NCBI GenBank assembly: GCA_029204225.1 | Contig: CM055105.1 | Span: 13,655,721-13,719,720 of the forward strand | Direction of reading: 5' to 3' | Origin: Diphasiastrum complanatum | Taxonomy: Eukaryota; Streptophyta; Lycopodiopsida; Lycopodiales; Lycopodiaceae | DNA length: 64,000 bases | Shown: piece by piece, positions 11,470 to 23,694 of the stretch | How the letters are laid out: each line of letters begins with the position of its first letter | Numbering within the stretch: the first letter of the stretch is position 1 | Program-made: the position numbers and the translations under genes | Notes under the pieces: model-generated | The model's database searches: none | What the model was told of the DNA's origin: nothing | The model's input: only the letters and a program-made list of their open reading frames with translations

Positions 11470-11732
11470 TGTTGCATGGGGATCCTAAGAGGAATATTCT
11501 CTCCTCCTGGGAGAGAATATATGCTAGTGGAAGCTCACCCATCTATCTATTTGGATTTTCTGATCCTTGTAGCCAGGAGCCCCTCTCTTGCATTCATTCA
11601 CCATGGCATGGGGGTGAAGTGGTTAGGGTATTGATTAGCCATTTCCTGTTGGTTGGGTGGTTTTGTTTCACAAATGTCCTTTAGGTTGCATGCAGCAGGA
11701 TCTAGTCGGATCTTCACTAGGCGATCTTCACA
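11470..11732 (+). repeat. Copia 5' LTR, short
   Basis: The segment starts TGTTGCATGG and ends CTTCACA, one base before a primer binding site. The right end is well placed. The left end is a guess from the TG start and the end of LINE similarity. Confidence 0.5.
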
Positions 11733-11733
11733 G

Positions 11734-11745
11734 TGGTATCAGAGT
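11734..11745 (+). other. Primer binding site of the Copia-type element
   Basis: TGGTATCAGAGT is the initiator-Met tRNA type, with one change at its last base. It fixes the orientation as plus. Confidence 0.75.
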
Positions 11746-12490
11746 TTAGTTTGCATCAATCGGAAGGTGGAGCTGCTTCTTGTTTTTTCCCAGCTTTTTG
11801 GTGGTTTCTCCTTGCTTGTTACTTCCAGGTGGTGGAATTGATCTCCAAGTAGAAATCAATGGATTTTTGATAGTTTTTTGTGATTTTTCAACTAGAATTG
11901 AAAATTTTGGCTTGGAATTTATCATTGCTACTGATCTAGTACGTTTTTCAGATTGTACTTGCTGTTTTACAGTCATTATTGATTGGATCTAATGATTACA
12001 TGTTGGTTGAAAAGTCAAAAGGGTGCTTAAAGAGTGATTTTTAGCCAAAAATTGGGGTTTTTGGTCTACAAATGGGCTATAAGAACCATAATTGACTGAA
12101 ATCAGAACTTGTAGTGCTTGCAATTAATTGATTTATAGGGATTTGGTTCTGATTGCACTTAATTGTGGATTTGATCCACAAAATTGGGTCAAAATTGGTC
12201 AAAAAACATGGTTTTTAATGGTTTTGGACTAATTTTGGGGTTTTCCATAAAATTCATGACCAATACCTTGCATGCACGTTTTCAGAGGTGTAATGAAGCT
12301 ATCTTAAGGCCATGAAGTTTGGTTGGGATTGGACACCATTAAGGGTCTCAAAAAGTCAAAATATGGTGTATTTTTGAGGACTTTCGACCATGAATACCTA
12401 TCAAATGGTGGTCTGAACCTGGTGGATTTTGTTACAAGCTTAAAGATATGATGGATTGCCTCTGTTTTATGCCATCAGTAAATATATTTT
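11746..12490 (+). repeat. Leader of an LTR element, family copy 1
   Basis: This is AT-rich non-coding sequence after the primer site. Its 12240-12480 part is clearly related to the minus strand of about 31730-31950 (shared ACACCATTAAG, CTCAAAAAGTCAAAA and GGTGGTCTGAACC words). It also resembles the plus strand of 49.0-50.2 kb in style. I read this as the untranslated leader of one LTR-retrotransposon family present in at least two copies here. No gag frame remains. Confidence 0.55.
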
Positions 12491-12769
12491 CAACCTTGAT
12501 TGTACCCATGTACAGTCACCACTTTTAATTCCATAAGCAAGGGAAAACAGTCCAATCCCATGTACAAAGGGCCCACTTTCATGACTCCAATCTATATACG
12601 TAGATTAGGAAAGGCAAGTCCATAATCTACTAAAACGTTAGCTTTGTTGGAAGCACAAGTATAATGCTTTGAGAAGAGCCCTTGTTATGATTCATTAAAA
12701 TGATGAGTTCATGCACATCCAATCTTAAGTGGTTCTTTGCCATCATGGTTGGTGGGGTTGGTTGCACTT

Positions 12770-13200
12770 CCAAATGACGATCAAAGCATTAGTCAACTGC
12801 CACAATTTCTTCAAGCCAAAAGAGAATATTCTCTTAAATCATATAGAGCCATCTAGTCATTCCCGGTCCTGGCGTTAAAATTCCCTATAAGTATAATTTC
12901 ATCCCTTTCCTTTGAAATCACAACAGCTTGACTAACCTCACCCTATGGATCTTCATTGTCCAAATCCATGTAGGAATTAGATTCAACTTCTATTTGAGCA
13001 AAGTACATGCTTCAAAAAAAATGGACTCGTCTTCCATGGTTATTCGAACCCACATCAAGTGATTCTTTGAATTTTTTTTTATTACATGTACTGCGCTATC
13101 AAGTGAAACCCAAACATAACACGCCACTGTTCCATAGCCCCTTTTATTTTCTTCTTTGAGATTCCAAAGCAAGTGAACGGTGTAGCCATCTATGTACAGT
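12770..13200 (-). pseudogene. LINE endonuclease fragment (second LINE family)
   Basis: On the minus strand a damaged frame reads RGYGTVACYVWVSLDSAVHV, then HLMWVRITMED, and after a frame change IILIGNFNARTGND. These match the middle of an AP-type LINE endonuclease (G-D-F-N-A-R with Asn for Asp here). Upstream and downstream parts are not found. It differs in sequence from the plus-strand LINE at 9.5-11.4 kb. Confidence 0.6.
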
Positions 13201-14300
13201 AGCTTACATGTTTTGTGTTCCCAAGTTTGTGCAACTTAAGATGATGTCTAATTTCGTCGTTGCAACTTTGTTCAGTCCCAGTCCCCAAGTAGGCCTTCCC
13301 AAGTGCATTCAAGAACTCAAGCTGCAAAGACTCTAAAAAAAATACCACGACTCTGCAAAGCGAGTGTCAGACATTTGCAAAGCTTTGGATCATATAGCGA
13401 CTGGTGGCTAGAAATTTCCAGCATATCAATGCAGCAAAGAGATGTCAAGGAGAAGACAAATCTTGCAAAAGAAGATGAAACAGATGAAGTCCACCAAGAT
13501 GAATCCCCTCTCCCTAACTTTCAGGCCTCAGAATTGCAGACAGATACCAGATCATTAAACAACTTTCTCCCTGAAGTTCAAAAACATGATCGGATCCTGA
13601 AAAGGATAAGAACTCATTCTTAGACAGATAAAGTAGATGATGGGCTCAAAAGTGGATCTTTGGTATCCAATGTTCATATTCAAACACAAACATCAAAATT
13701 TGAAAGTAGAGTCCACGTTCCCTATAGTGGGAAGCATAATCGTAATCAAGATATGAAAGAGCTTTTGCTTTGACAATCAAGGAGGATGAATAGCTAAATG
13801 TGTAACTTCAATGTACGACAACAAATTGCAAGTGAACTAGTCTGGTCCCTATTCTAGGAAGCCTGAATATGAAAGTCAAATCCAAATAAATCACAACTTG
13901 AGCACCAAGACAGGTCAATGAATCAACAAAGAGGCTGGTAGCACACTGTAAAATGGAACCAAGGTGAGCACTCACTCTTTTGTGCACATTCAAGATAAAT
14001 CTTGTCTCATCTGTGCTGTGGAAACTTTTGGCAGGTCAAGAAGATAGACAATGGAAAGATGGAAAAACATGTTGCAACAATACTGGGATGACAGTACATG
14101 CAGGTCCATAATGCTCTTGCAACAATTATGAATCTAATATGAGTTGATGTCCATCAGCACATTTCCTGACACAAAAAGTTCCTGCCGCATTCTTTCAAAG
14201 TTAAACTGCAACTAGCATTTCAATCTAGTTCAAGAGTCTTTTAAATGTAACAGACCAGGTCAATGGTTCAGACATATCTGATCATTTTTAACAGGAACTT
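13201..14300. other. Region without a recognised gene
   Basis: There is one plus-strand open frame of 106 codons (13303-13623), rich in Lys, Glu, Gln and Ser. It continues after a stop with similar composition to about 13760. It is not recognisable. I searched the minus strand here for the next helicase exon (motifs V and VI) and did not see it. The rest looks like intron or intergenic sequence. Confidence 0.5.
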
Positions 14301-14314
14301 AGATAGAAGAAGAC

Positions 14315-16298
14315 CTGCTCAGTCATCGTCATACCACCATGGCACCCAACCAAAAGCACTTTTCTTGAATCGCCTAATATAGAATGTGATTTGAGCTGTT
14401 TCATTAAACCATAAATTTCCTCCCAGCCCGTCATAAACACCAATACAGCTCCTTTCTTTTCATTAGAGCATATATGCTCAAGTAAAGCCTCTATTAAACT
14501 AAATTCTGGGCCACTCCAATTCAGTGCACAATCTTGAGTCATTCGATTGAAAGACCTGTTATCGAAACTTTGAAAATTATCCTGCAACCAATAGATAGAG
14601 GAATGTTCATAAGAAACGCAATAATATTTGCCTGACCCTAAGATCTGTTGATTGTAAACTAATACATTATTTTACAGCCTTATATTTCCAAAAGCTTACA
14701 AGCTTTTTTGCGCATTCTTTAACAGTCATATAATCTTACCCTCACTGGATCGCTTAATTCAGTTGAGATATTTGTCTCAATGTAGTGGTGCTCAATTTTC
14801 CTTTCTCTTGATTGAACATAGTCAAGTAGTCTCTTGGGTTTATAACCTAACATCTCAAAAACATCCTCCAAGAAGTATGCTTCCACAGGATATGCCAATC
14901 CCTTCAGAAGACAAATAAGAATCAATATCACATGATGCTATTCAACAAAGCACGCTGATGAACTTAAAAAGCATAACTAGTCTAAGAAAAGGATACAGAG
15001 GAAAAGCCAAGTGGTAGAAAAAAGAGTTACAAGTTTTACTCACTAATAAATAGATCATAATACTGTATCCTTGACATTGAAATTGGTTATCATCCAGGTC
15101 ATTGATAAGATCGGTCATCCCTTGAATTTCCCAAGCAATAGCATCATAAAGCTGCTTTAGCTATCAACATTCTTACTGAAACATCTTTCAGTTCTATAAT
15201 TAAAGCAAACTACAAGAATATTTGTGATAAAGTCACTTTGACATACAAATCGTTGGTAGATCATCAACTATTGGGATAAAGAGCATGATGTTGTTACACT
15301 GCTTTCATAAAGCCAAAGCTCAGAATTTGTGAGCTTGCAAATGGCACATGCCTTCCAACTGGCATGTAGCTATGAACTAGCATTTAGGGCTCATTTGACA
15401 TCATGGGCTGACAAGACAAAGACAATTTTCTTTCACAAGAAAAATGGCACTTCATTTCAAATTTCAACTCAGCTCTAATTTCAGTAGACCATAAATAGGA
15501 GGAAAAGGTTTTCATTTGATAGCATATGAACTTGGTTACTCTTATAAGATATTCATTCTCTTCCTTGTTGAGGATCAGCCATTGACTACAATTGATGCTT
15601 AATCAGGACTACAATTTTTGAGTCTTTTTGGACAGCCAAGGCTGTAGGAGGTTCTACAGTGGGGACTTCAGTGAAAGTTTTGAGTGGATCTTGGACAAGG
15701 GCTAGGACAGCCATACAGGGGGATAGTTTCAAATCCAGAAGCTGAGGATTATTGAGCAAGTGGCTGCATACCCTAGTTGGGTGAAAACCCCAATTTACCT
15801 TTTGTGTTTTATTTCTATCCAGCTATGTCTAGGTGAAGCCAGCCGGCTTGATGGCACTAACTTTAGCATTTGGAAATTCAAGATCAAGAACATTCATGCA
15901 TATGACCGTCGCAAGCCATGCACTGCTCCACATGTCTCAAATAGGAGTGTTTGGGTCCTCTCAAGGTTATTAATAACAAACTGGCCTTGACATGGAATTA
16001 AATCGAGGCGTACCCAACAATCTCGAATACCGGAGGGCCGGTCTACCATATTAGGACTATTCCAAATCCTTAGCTAAAGTAACAATACACCATTTTTTTC
16101 CAAGAAGAGGGACATCTAATTTATCTAGATGATGGACTATGACTGTGCCAGTTACCTCACCACATGCAGTTTTTGTATTTACAGTTATTGTTTCTTTTAG
16201 ATGATTGAGCTTTTTAGCTCCTATTGTGCATACTTGGCATGTACCTTTTATTAGTCTTATGTACCTTAGGGTATTTCAAGGACATAAATAAAGATCTC

Positions 16299-16364
<66 letters not shown>

Positions 16365-19300
16365 CTACACATACAGACTAAAGTCATAGACCGACCAGAA
16401 TTTCATGAGAAATATATGTTTGTACAGCTTGACCAGTGAAAAGACCCTAACAATGTGCCAGAATTTGAAGTACGAGGGATCTAATAGTATTCAAAACAGG
16501 TAGGCTTTGTGGCCCCATTTGAAATCCATAACTTTTTAATAGAATCAAAGGATGTGATAAAAAGTATCAACATGACCAAGTCTCATCAATAATTGACTCA
16601 TTGGAAGAGTGTTGAATTGTTATATCATAACGATCAATAATCAAAACATGAAGCGATCACTATCAAATGGCAGCAGGTAGTCCAATGTCACCGTTATATA
16701 CATATTAATGGAACATAGCAAAGTAAGAGTTGATTGTAGGAGGACGGTTACCTTTCAATAAGTGTTTTCAAGTTGTAAAGCTCTTCCAAGTGCATGTCCA
16801 GTTTTAAAATTAAGACAAAAATATGAAAAATACAATGAAAGTTTTTAAAAAAACCACAATTTTTCAAATTACACAAAATAAGGGCTAGAAGGCTGAACTT
16901 CTCTACACTTTCTTGATGAAATGAAAGTACCGTTTTGAGATCACCTCAAAAAAAAACCTACCACATAAGGAGCAGCTTCTCTTCAACTATTAGCAAAGGC
17001 TACAGTCCTTAAAGAACAAGTTGGAACTTCAAGACTCAAGTGGGGCTTATGAAATCAAGGATGTGAAAACCTGTAACATAGGTGATCATTTGCTACTCAA
17101 AATCTTTCAATAAGCTTTCACATGCTGTAAGTGCAGCATGTGCAGATCCCTTAGGGAAGATGAACTTCTCTCCTTAAAAAATCCACAAAAAAGGCCAATT
17201 GATTACAGGTCGTGCAACCCCTTAAGATTGAGGCATGCAAAGTGCAAAATGTTTGTGAAAGGCATTTATAAAGCATTTGAATAAGATAATTCATACTAAC
17301 CTAGAAGACTTCAATCAGGAAATCCAAAATCTAACTTGCCTTGTCATATAAATGAAGAATTTTTTTTTGAAAGGACTCTAAACAATCTTACAGTTTCTTT
17401 CTGGCTTTGAATATAAATGTAACAACAAAGTCCATAGAGCAACGGACCAATTACAACAGACAGAACTAGACATCATTGGAGAAAAAAGATCTGTCAAAAA
17501 CTACCGCCTCAGTTGAATCTGAGAAAAGCACTACATCAAGCTTAGATAACAACATCATAGATATGTATACCCCACTATATAGGTAGCTCACACTGAGACA
17601 AAAGTAATCCTTACTCTGATTTGTTGAATAGGTGCTCCATCAAAATAAGATGCAAATAGTTCAACGTTTAAGGTGGCGCTCATCAGCACTAGCTTCAGCC
17701 TTGTGGAGCGAGGAAGAAGATCTTTCAATACGACCAGGAGAAAATCTAAAACAGCCCGTTAGCAAATGATGAGTGCAAGACATTCAGCTATATCACTGGT
17801 TAGTCCACTGACTTGACAGTTATTTGTAAATGGATGAAAGAATCATCAGAGCTCAGAATCTCTCTGATACTCACCTTCAATCATGCCACGCTCATGGATC
17901 TCATCCAATACTACATGAGTAACTGCTTTTAACGACGGATCCACCATCAAGCGTCTCAACAGAACACCTGAAGTACAATAAAGCAGGCGTGTATTTGTGC
18001 TTCTCATCCCCTCAAAACGCACTTTATAACCCACCTGCCATTGGGAGGTCCATGAGACAGCATTTGCAAATTTGATTCTCTGTTATAATTCTCAAAGAAT
18101 TGGCCAGGATGCAGTAGCAAGTAAGCTATCAAGATTTACAAGTACTGCAAGTAAGCTATCAAGATTTACAAGTCCATGTTGCTGATGGAAGTTCTTACCG
18201 ATTCACCTACATCCTCTCCTCTTTCTGCTGCAACTCTTTCTGCAACAGAGAGCACAGGTAGGCGTCTAGGCTGGGTGCAAATAATGTTGCAAGAAACCCC
18301 CCTTCCAGCTTCAATTTCAGATTCCAAAATGTACTGAGGCAATTGTGTTGTTTTACCGCATCCAGTTTCACCTGTGACAACCAAAACCTAGCTTTGACAG
18401 CCTAAGATTGTAAAAAGGGCAATCCATTCTCCTCCAAAACCTTAAATCTTCAATGCAGTAAACATAAAAGCAATGCAGATTTCTAGCTCAAATTTGTGAC
18501 AAGAAATCAAATTTCTGCATACCTGATGCCGAGATAAAGCTTGCAAAAAAGTCTCCCGTACACCATATGATGGCAAAGATTTCCGGATCTGTAATATTTG
18601 TTGTCCTGCAAAGGAGTTCTACCACCATACAGACACTTGTCGATGAGAAAGGTTTTGCGATAGAGACATTGTATGTGAGATAACAACAAAATTCAAAATG
18701 AGAAAATAAGGTGACAACCTGGCATTGTTTCTGAAATCCATCAGAAGAGGATTGCAAACTAATGAGAGTCAATGGAAAACGTCACCGAGGAGCCTTGGAT
18801 TAATCAACAGGTTGAACCTTGAAATAATATACAGGAATTATACCTGCCAAGCACGCTGTTTTTCTCTCAGTCGCCTGCTCTTTTGCGTCTTCACAACAGA
18901 TTCATCTGAGCTGCAGCATGAGCCTTGCCCCAGCTCCAACTTTTGAGATGTACCTCGACCCCACATTATATCTTTTTCAGCGGTTGCAATTTGAGAGCAA
19001 AGCTGACTATCACTTTCCACTGATGGAGATGAAATATTTTCGACATGAACAGGGATATCTTTTAAGTAATGAGCAACTTTATCCTGTACTGGAAAAGGAA
19101 TGGAGACCTGCACAATAGGGCGGGGGCGAGCGATAACCCTCAAAGACTATGTACAATATGAGCTCAGACAGGCAGTTTTAAAACATCATTGTTGGAAACA
19201 ATAATGAATACAGTACAGTATATTTTGCAAAGAAAAAGTCGAAATTATTCTCGTTGCCTATAATTACGATTAAGTTACAATAATGAGTACAGTACAGTAT

Positions 19301-19877
19301 ATTTTGCGAAGAAAAAGTCGAAATTATCCTCGTTGCCAATAATCTCGCCAACACTAGCATACGATAACTAGCACAAGGACAACAACTATATGTTTCCAAC
19401 AAACCAGCCGCTGTAGTCGTTTCTCATGTAAGTTAGGTTTGTCAGGTGGAAGATGTTCTTTGCTGATCACAACACTTGCCCCGCACATCCCACTGCACTT
19501 TCAACGAAACGTTTGCAATGTTCAGAAAGTGAGACTGAATGATGATACTGAGCCTCATCCCGTAGCACAATAACCTCGAAGCAACAAGAGAAATTCGATC
19601 AAAATGAAGATTTGCACGTCTGACACACCTGTGTAAGCTTAAGTTACCGGCCAGTAATTGAATATACTTAAAAATCTTGATATCATATGAATCTCGGGAA
19701 ATTATTTCCTTCTCCTTTTCGTTCTTCACAAATAATTTGAGCCTTTTCTTCCAGCTCTCAATAATCCTGATATGTGGAGTCTCTTGTCCCAGTTTCTCAT
19801 GAAGAAACTTGTGCTCTTCCTTGGAGAACTGTCTGATCTCAGAGTGGATTGCTCGTTCTAACTTCAAAGAAACGGTC
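14315..19877 (-). CDS. DEIH-box RNA helicase, DHX36-like, N-terminal to motif IV exons (partial)
   Basis: Superfamily 2 DExH helicases of this plant group (relatives of human DHX36 and Arabidopsis DExH1/3/5) remodel RNA, often G-quadruplexes. Exons I can join by GT-AG sites, in minus order: 19877-19629, 19107-18844, 18618-18523, 18387-18199, 18034-17875, 17745-17615, 14901-14740, 14581-14315. From 19107 on, phases agree throughout. One small exon between 19629 and 19107 is missing from the model because the phases differ. Motif I is [17 protein letters not shown], Ia CTQPRR, II DEIH within [35 protein letters not shown]. No stops occur. After Ia the usual RISAISV reads RLPVLSV. The last exon ends at MTMTEQ with a good donor. 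The exons for motifs V and VI, the HA2 and the OB-fold domain are not in the window: either the next intron exceeds 14 kb or the gene is truncated. Confidence 0.88.
15800..15940 (+). pseudogene. Copia gag remnant in helicase intron
   Basis: A short open frame contains [18 protein letters not shown], the start of a Copia gag domain (usually K-L-D-G-T-N-F..W). It lies in the 2.7 kb helicase intron, on the opposite strand to the gene. No other part of the element is evident. Confidence 0.5.
16150..16294 (+). repeat. LINE 3' tail
   Basis: TTATGTACCTTAGGGTA followed by a short A-rich ATAAATAAAG tail resembles the 3' end of the LINE at 2056-2095. It is probably a severely 5'-truncated insertion in the helicase intron. 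Confidence 0.5.
16295..16363. repeat. (CT)n then (CA)n compound microsatellite
   Basis: About 38 bp of CT repeats with one interruption run directly into about 31 bp of CA repeats, right after a LINE tail. Confidence 0.95.
18118..18173. repeat. 30-bp tandem duplication in helicase intron
   Basis: The 26-bp unit beginning CAAGTAAGCTATCAAG occurs at 18118-18143 and 18148-18173 without mismatch. It lies in the intron between the motif Ia and motif II exons, next to the donor of the former. Confidence 0.9.
19197..19338. repeat. Tandem duplication, period about 81 bp
   Basis: Two copies of a unit starting ACAATAATGA(A/G)TACAG and running through AAGTCGAAATTAT and CTCGTTGCC, with few differences. 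They lie in helicase intron sequence between the exons ending at 19629 and starting at 19107. Confidence 0.85.
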
Positions 19878-20274
19878 CTGCAATGCCCTAAGTCATCAGT
19901 ATTCCTCCCAATCCACCTCCTGTACATTGACGGACTGAGTTGCACGTACTCTTCAATTTAAAGCTAGCCTAGTTCCAAGAAACTAAACATTTCCATTCAC
20001 AAAGCCCATGTTTAATCACGTATCCCTGCCCTAACCTTCTTGCCCAAATATTTCTTCTTCCACGAAAAAAAGCAGCCTGCGTATAAAAATTGCCATAATC
20101 TTTTTGTTGCCATCTCCCTACCTGCATCCACATCCAATATGCAAAACATGAAACTTTTCCATCTCAAATGAGATGCAGTGACTGTCACAGGAAAGTGCTC
20201 CCCAAACTCTACTTGAAGTAGGATGAAACTCAAAGTCAAGTCCTTGCTTCGCAAACAAACAAACAAACACTCAC

Positions 20275-20448
20275 CTTTGTGCCTGCCACGAATAAATCCA
20301 GCGCCCAGTGAGGTATCATCCTGTGTTTTCCAGCAGCAGCAACAGCAGCAGCGCTCGTTTGGAACATTAGCAAACATAAAGGAGGTAAGTTTCTCAGACG
20401 ATGATGCCATGCTTGTGGCTGGATGAGTGACGCCTTCCTCCTCTTCAT
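20275..20448 (-). other. Candidate first exon of the helicase gene
   Basis: Upstream of the recognised helicase exons, an ATG at 20448 opens a frame with a basic start (MKRRKASL) and an Ala stretch encoded by GCT repeats. It ends at a good donor (AAG|GTGAGT). A second ATG at 20410 gives another frame with a Cys run over the same repeats and the same donor. I could not link either to the exon starting at 19877 with a consistent phase, so this is only a candidate. In related plant genes this part is variable and can hold an organelle-like presequence. Confidence 0.25.
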
Positions 20449-22800
20449 TATTTCATCTTTTAAAAATTATTCAAAAGCACTTTACACAGAGAAGCAGCAG
20501 CAGCACCACTACCGATCTTCACCACCCAACACCAGCATGCTCTCCATCCCCCAACCAAGCTCATTCATTCAACAGCAAAGAGCATAATACCATACCCACC
20601 AATCAAATCCTTCATTCATTTGTTTGTTGGGCAAGCATTCATTTAAATAAGCCTCTTCTTGGCTACCAAGAAAGCAGCATTCTCATCATTGAACAGCTCA
20701 CAGTTTTTGTCAATGTCCAGGCTTGTCTGTTCTAACTTTTGCAGGTGGGTGTGAATGAAATGGTGGGTGTGGAGAGCTGCTTTCAATTTCCCAACACTAT
20801 CATTACGAGACTACCCATTTGGTTAATGATCCATAGGAGGCTGGATTCAGATCATCCAATGTGGTTATTGATGCATAGGAAGAAAGTCTACACTCCCATG
20901 AAACTCATGTTGTGCATTCAGATCATCCAATGTCAATGTGGTTGTTTTTTTCAACTATTGTTCCTCCCACCACACGAACCCAACCCACTTCACCACATGA
21001 ACCCAACCCACTTGACTACCTAAACTTGCAACTCACTTGACTACCTAAACTTGCAACTATTTTAGCTAGTGACATCAAACGGTAAGTTTTAAGTAGCTAC
21101 TTTGTTGGGGTTTTGCTTTGCCATAGTTGGTTGCTTCACACCATCTCAATTCGCCTTATGGCCTTTATATTCTCTACATGCGCTCCTTTGTGCTCCGATG
21201 GGTTTTCCCATCTTTTATTAATGAAAACAAGAAGTGTCTTCTATTATGAAAAAAAATCCACCTCCTTGACAAATGATGTCAGCACTCTTATGAATCTTGC
21301 ATGTCAACAACTTACTCCTATTATTATGCTCCCAAGATCAACCCAAGACTCCTTTTGGTGCTCATCATAATCGTGACCCACATGTTAAATCAACGTCTCA
21401 TGAAGGGCCATGCCCATTTTAAAAATGTACTTATTACTTAATTTGAAAGCCCAGGCCTTCCATGTTATCCCATGTGAAAACCCTTTTCATTTGGAGGCCA
21501 AGCCGTTTAATGATTTAATTTACTGTTTTGAAAACCTTTAGATTTTTTTACCCCAAGAAATAAAAATCATGGACTGATTTCATATATGTGTTTCGAAACT
21601 TTGAGAATAACTTTTGCAACATTAGTACATTATAGGAACAAGGTAATTATCACGATATGTAGAAATGATTTACATGGATGGGCAGTGTTACCAATAAGCA
21701 TTGTTCATTTTGTGTGCAAGCTATGCTTGTAAAATTCCTCCACCATTAATCGAGGAGAATAATAAATGAGGCATGCATTTTCGTAAAGTGTAAGTTTTGA
21801 TATATGACTTGAAGTTCAAGCCTAACCTAGTGCACATGTTGAATATTATTTAAAATGGTCTTCGAGGTGTGACTCGAGTGGGTGACATCTTTTTCCCCGA
21901 CATCAAATTCAATTTTCCTTACATATGTAGGAAGAGATACATCTTGTACACGTTCATGCACATATCATACTAGCATCTTCAGTTCCCTCATAATAATCGC
22001 CTTACAAATTTGATCAAATGCTTACTTTTTCAAAGCCCACTTAGTAACACATACTTGTACTACAAGAGGCTTGTTCAACTTATATTAAGGATCTTACAAA
22101 ACTTTAAATTATATTGAAATTGGTGACTCTATTAATTATGTGAATTTGTTACAAGGATAGTTTTAGTTGAGGATCTAAAACAAAACGAGAGGTATGCAGT
22201 GTATGCATGCAAAGTCTTTGTTATTTGGGTATGTAGGTTTTCGCCTCTTCTAGATTAAACAAAAGATGTTAGTAGAGGAAGATAGGGGTGTGGGAGTTAT
22301 ACTTGACCTTAGGAGATCTTTAAAAAGGAAGGATTGTTTGGAGCTAAAAATAAAGCATAAAAGAAATAAAGGAATGAGGACACTTGGAAGCAATTGCTTT
22401 TATTTGCTATCTTACTTTATTATGTTATGACAGACAATGCTATAGTGGAAGATACCAAGTTATAAACAAGGTATGCATCCCATCATCAACTGCATAGAAT
22501 AGCACTCTAATTAGAGTACTATCCAAATAGAGAAACTTCATTCCATCATCTTGGTGCTCTAAGACCTATGAGTCTGAGCACATGCACCTTTTTGTTCATC
22601 TCTTCATGATGCATGGCTAGAAACAACTAATAGCATAGAACATGAAAAAGTGCCACAAAGGGTCCCGTAATTGAAAAGAATTTGCACCAAGTTGTAGGCA
22701 TACATACCTTGATTGTAAAAGTCATTGATTCCGACCTAAAGAAACTCTTTGATTTCTTGAATTTGTCATGATTTGAATGCGCGTTTGAAATTACTAAATA
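20449..22800. other. Intergenic region, no gene seen
   Basis: Upstream of the helicase candidate exon the sequence is AT-rich with only short unconvincing frames. Local duplications occur around 20980-21060 (ACCCAACCCACTT and TTGACTACCTAAACTTGCAACT, each twice). I recognise no transposon domain. Confidence 0.5.
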
Positions 22801-22810
22801 TAAATGCTAT

Positions 22811-23277
22811 AACAAGGATGGTTAAAGCCAAACAATCAAGAGACTACATAGCTTCATATGCATTTAATATTGCACTTAAGAATCATAAATGTAGCACATA
22901 AATAAGTACAAATTATCATTTACCTCCAAGTCTTGTTTACACAAGTACAAAGTAGCATTCTATATTAGTCAATGAAATTACAATCCATTAAGCCACTAAA
23001 ATGGCAACATCAACTTAACAAAATTCTTGGTTGTACAAGCTCACTAGATGCCCTTTTATATATAGCCATTTTGTTTTTTCTCTAGCCTTACCTACCCTCA
23101 TGTATCCCTCCTGCCTACCTACTAGTAAACAATAAGCACAATGTACTAGTTAGATGTAAGCTATTGGTAGATGCTCAATAAAGGCCCTACTATATGTAAA
23201 AAACTTACATAGGAATCTAAAAACAAAACTTTTGGCTAATACAATTTAATTTCTAGATTTTCATTTATCATTTAACA
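22811..23277 (-). repeat. Copia 3' LTR, minus strand
   Basis: On the minus strand an LTR starts TGTTAAATG directly after a purine tract (TTAAGGGGGAGTA). It carries a TATA-like TATATATAAAAGGG near 23065. The end near 22811 is uncertain. A diverged partial copy of the same LTR appears at about 23400-23690. Confidence 0.5.
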
Positions 23278-23287
23278 ATACTCCCCC

Positions 23288-23400
23288 TTAACAAGGATCT
23301 AGAAATACTTGCATCTTAAAATTTAACTGGTTAAATCTTGTGTCTTTGTCCTCTCCCAATGCTTTGATAAAAATATCAACTTTTGTGCTCTCTGGAAATT
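23288..23400 (-). pseudogene. Copia RNase H C-terminal end
   Basis: The minus strand reads KVDIFIKALGEDKDTRFNQL before a stop and a polypurine tract. This is the characteristic end of a Copia polyprotein (VDIFTKAL). Only the last roughly 35 residues remain. Confidence 0.7.
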
Positions 23401-23694
23401 TTGTATAATTAGTAAGGCCTACGGCGAGCATCTACTAATGGCCTACACGGGACTAGTACATTGAACCTACCAGTCAAACCTGATTTTGAGTAAGGCAATC
23501 ATGACCAAATCACTTGGTGTTGTCAAATGATTCAGGTAAACTTTGTATGGACCCAAAGTTTGTTTTAGACCCCTACATAATTTTGCATATTTAGTAGGGC
23601 CTGCATTTACTAGTAATATATAAAAATTATATAGGGGTTCGGCCAACACAACTTAATTTCTATATTTACATGAATCATTTGACAATACCACCAG

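Noticed and set aside
19442-19945. A 167-codon continuous minus-strand frame as one protein
   Set aside because: Only the part between the acceptor at 19877 and the donor at 19629 matches helicase-type sequence. The rest is intron read-through.
20427-20735. 102-codon plus-strand frame, Ser/Thr/Pro-rich
   Set aside because: No recognisable domain. It overlaps the upstream region of the minus-strand helicase, and composition alone explains it.
23270-23690. Two complete LTRs of one Copia element flanking 23.3-23.4 kb
   Set aside because: The second copy is too partial and diverged, and no internal region lies between them. I list only the better LTR.
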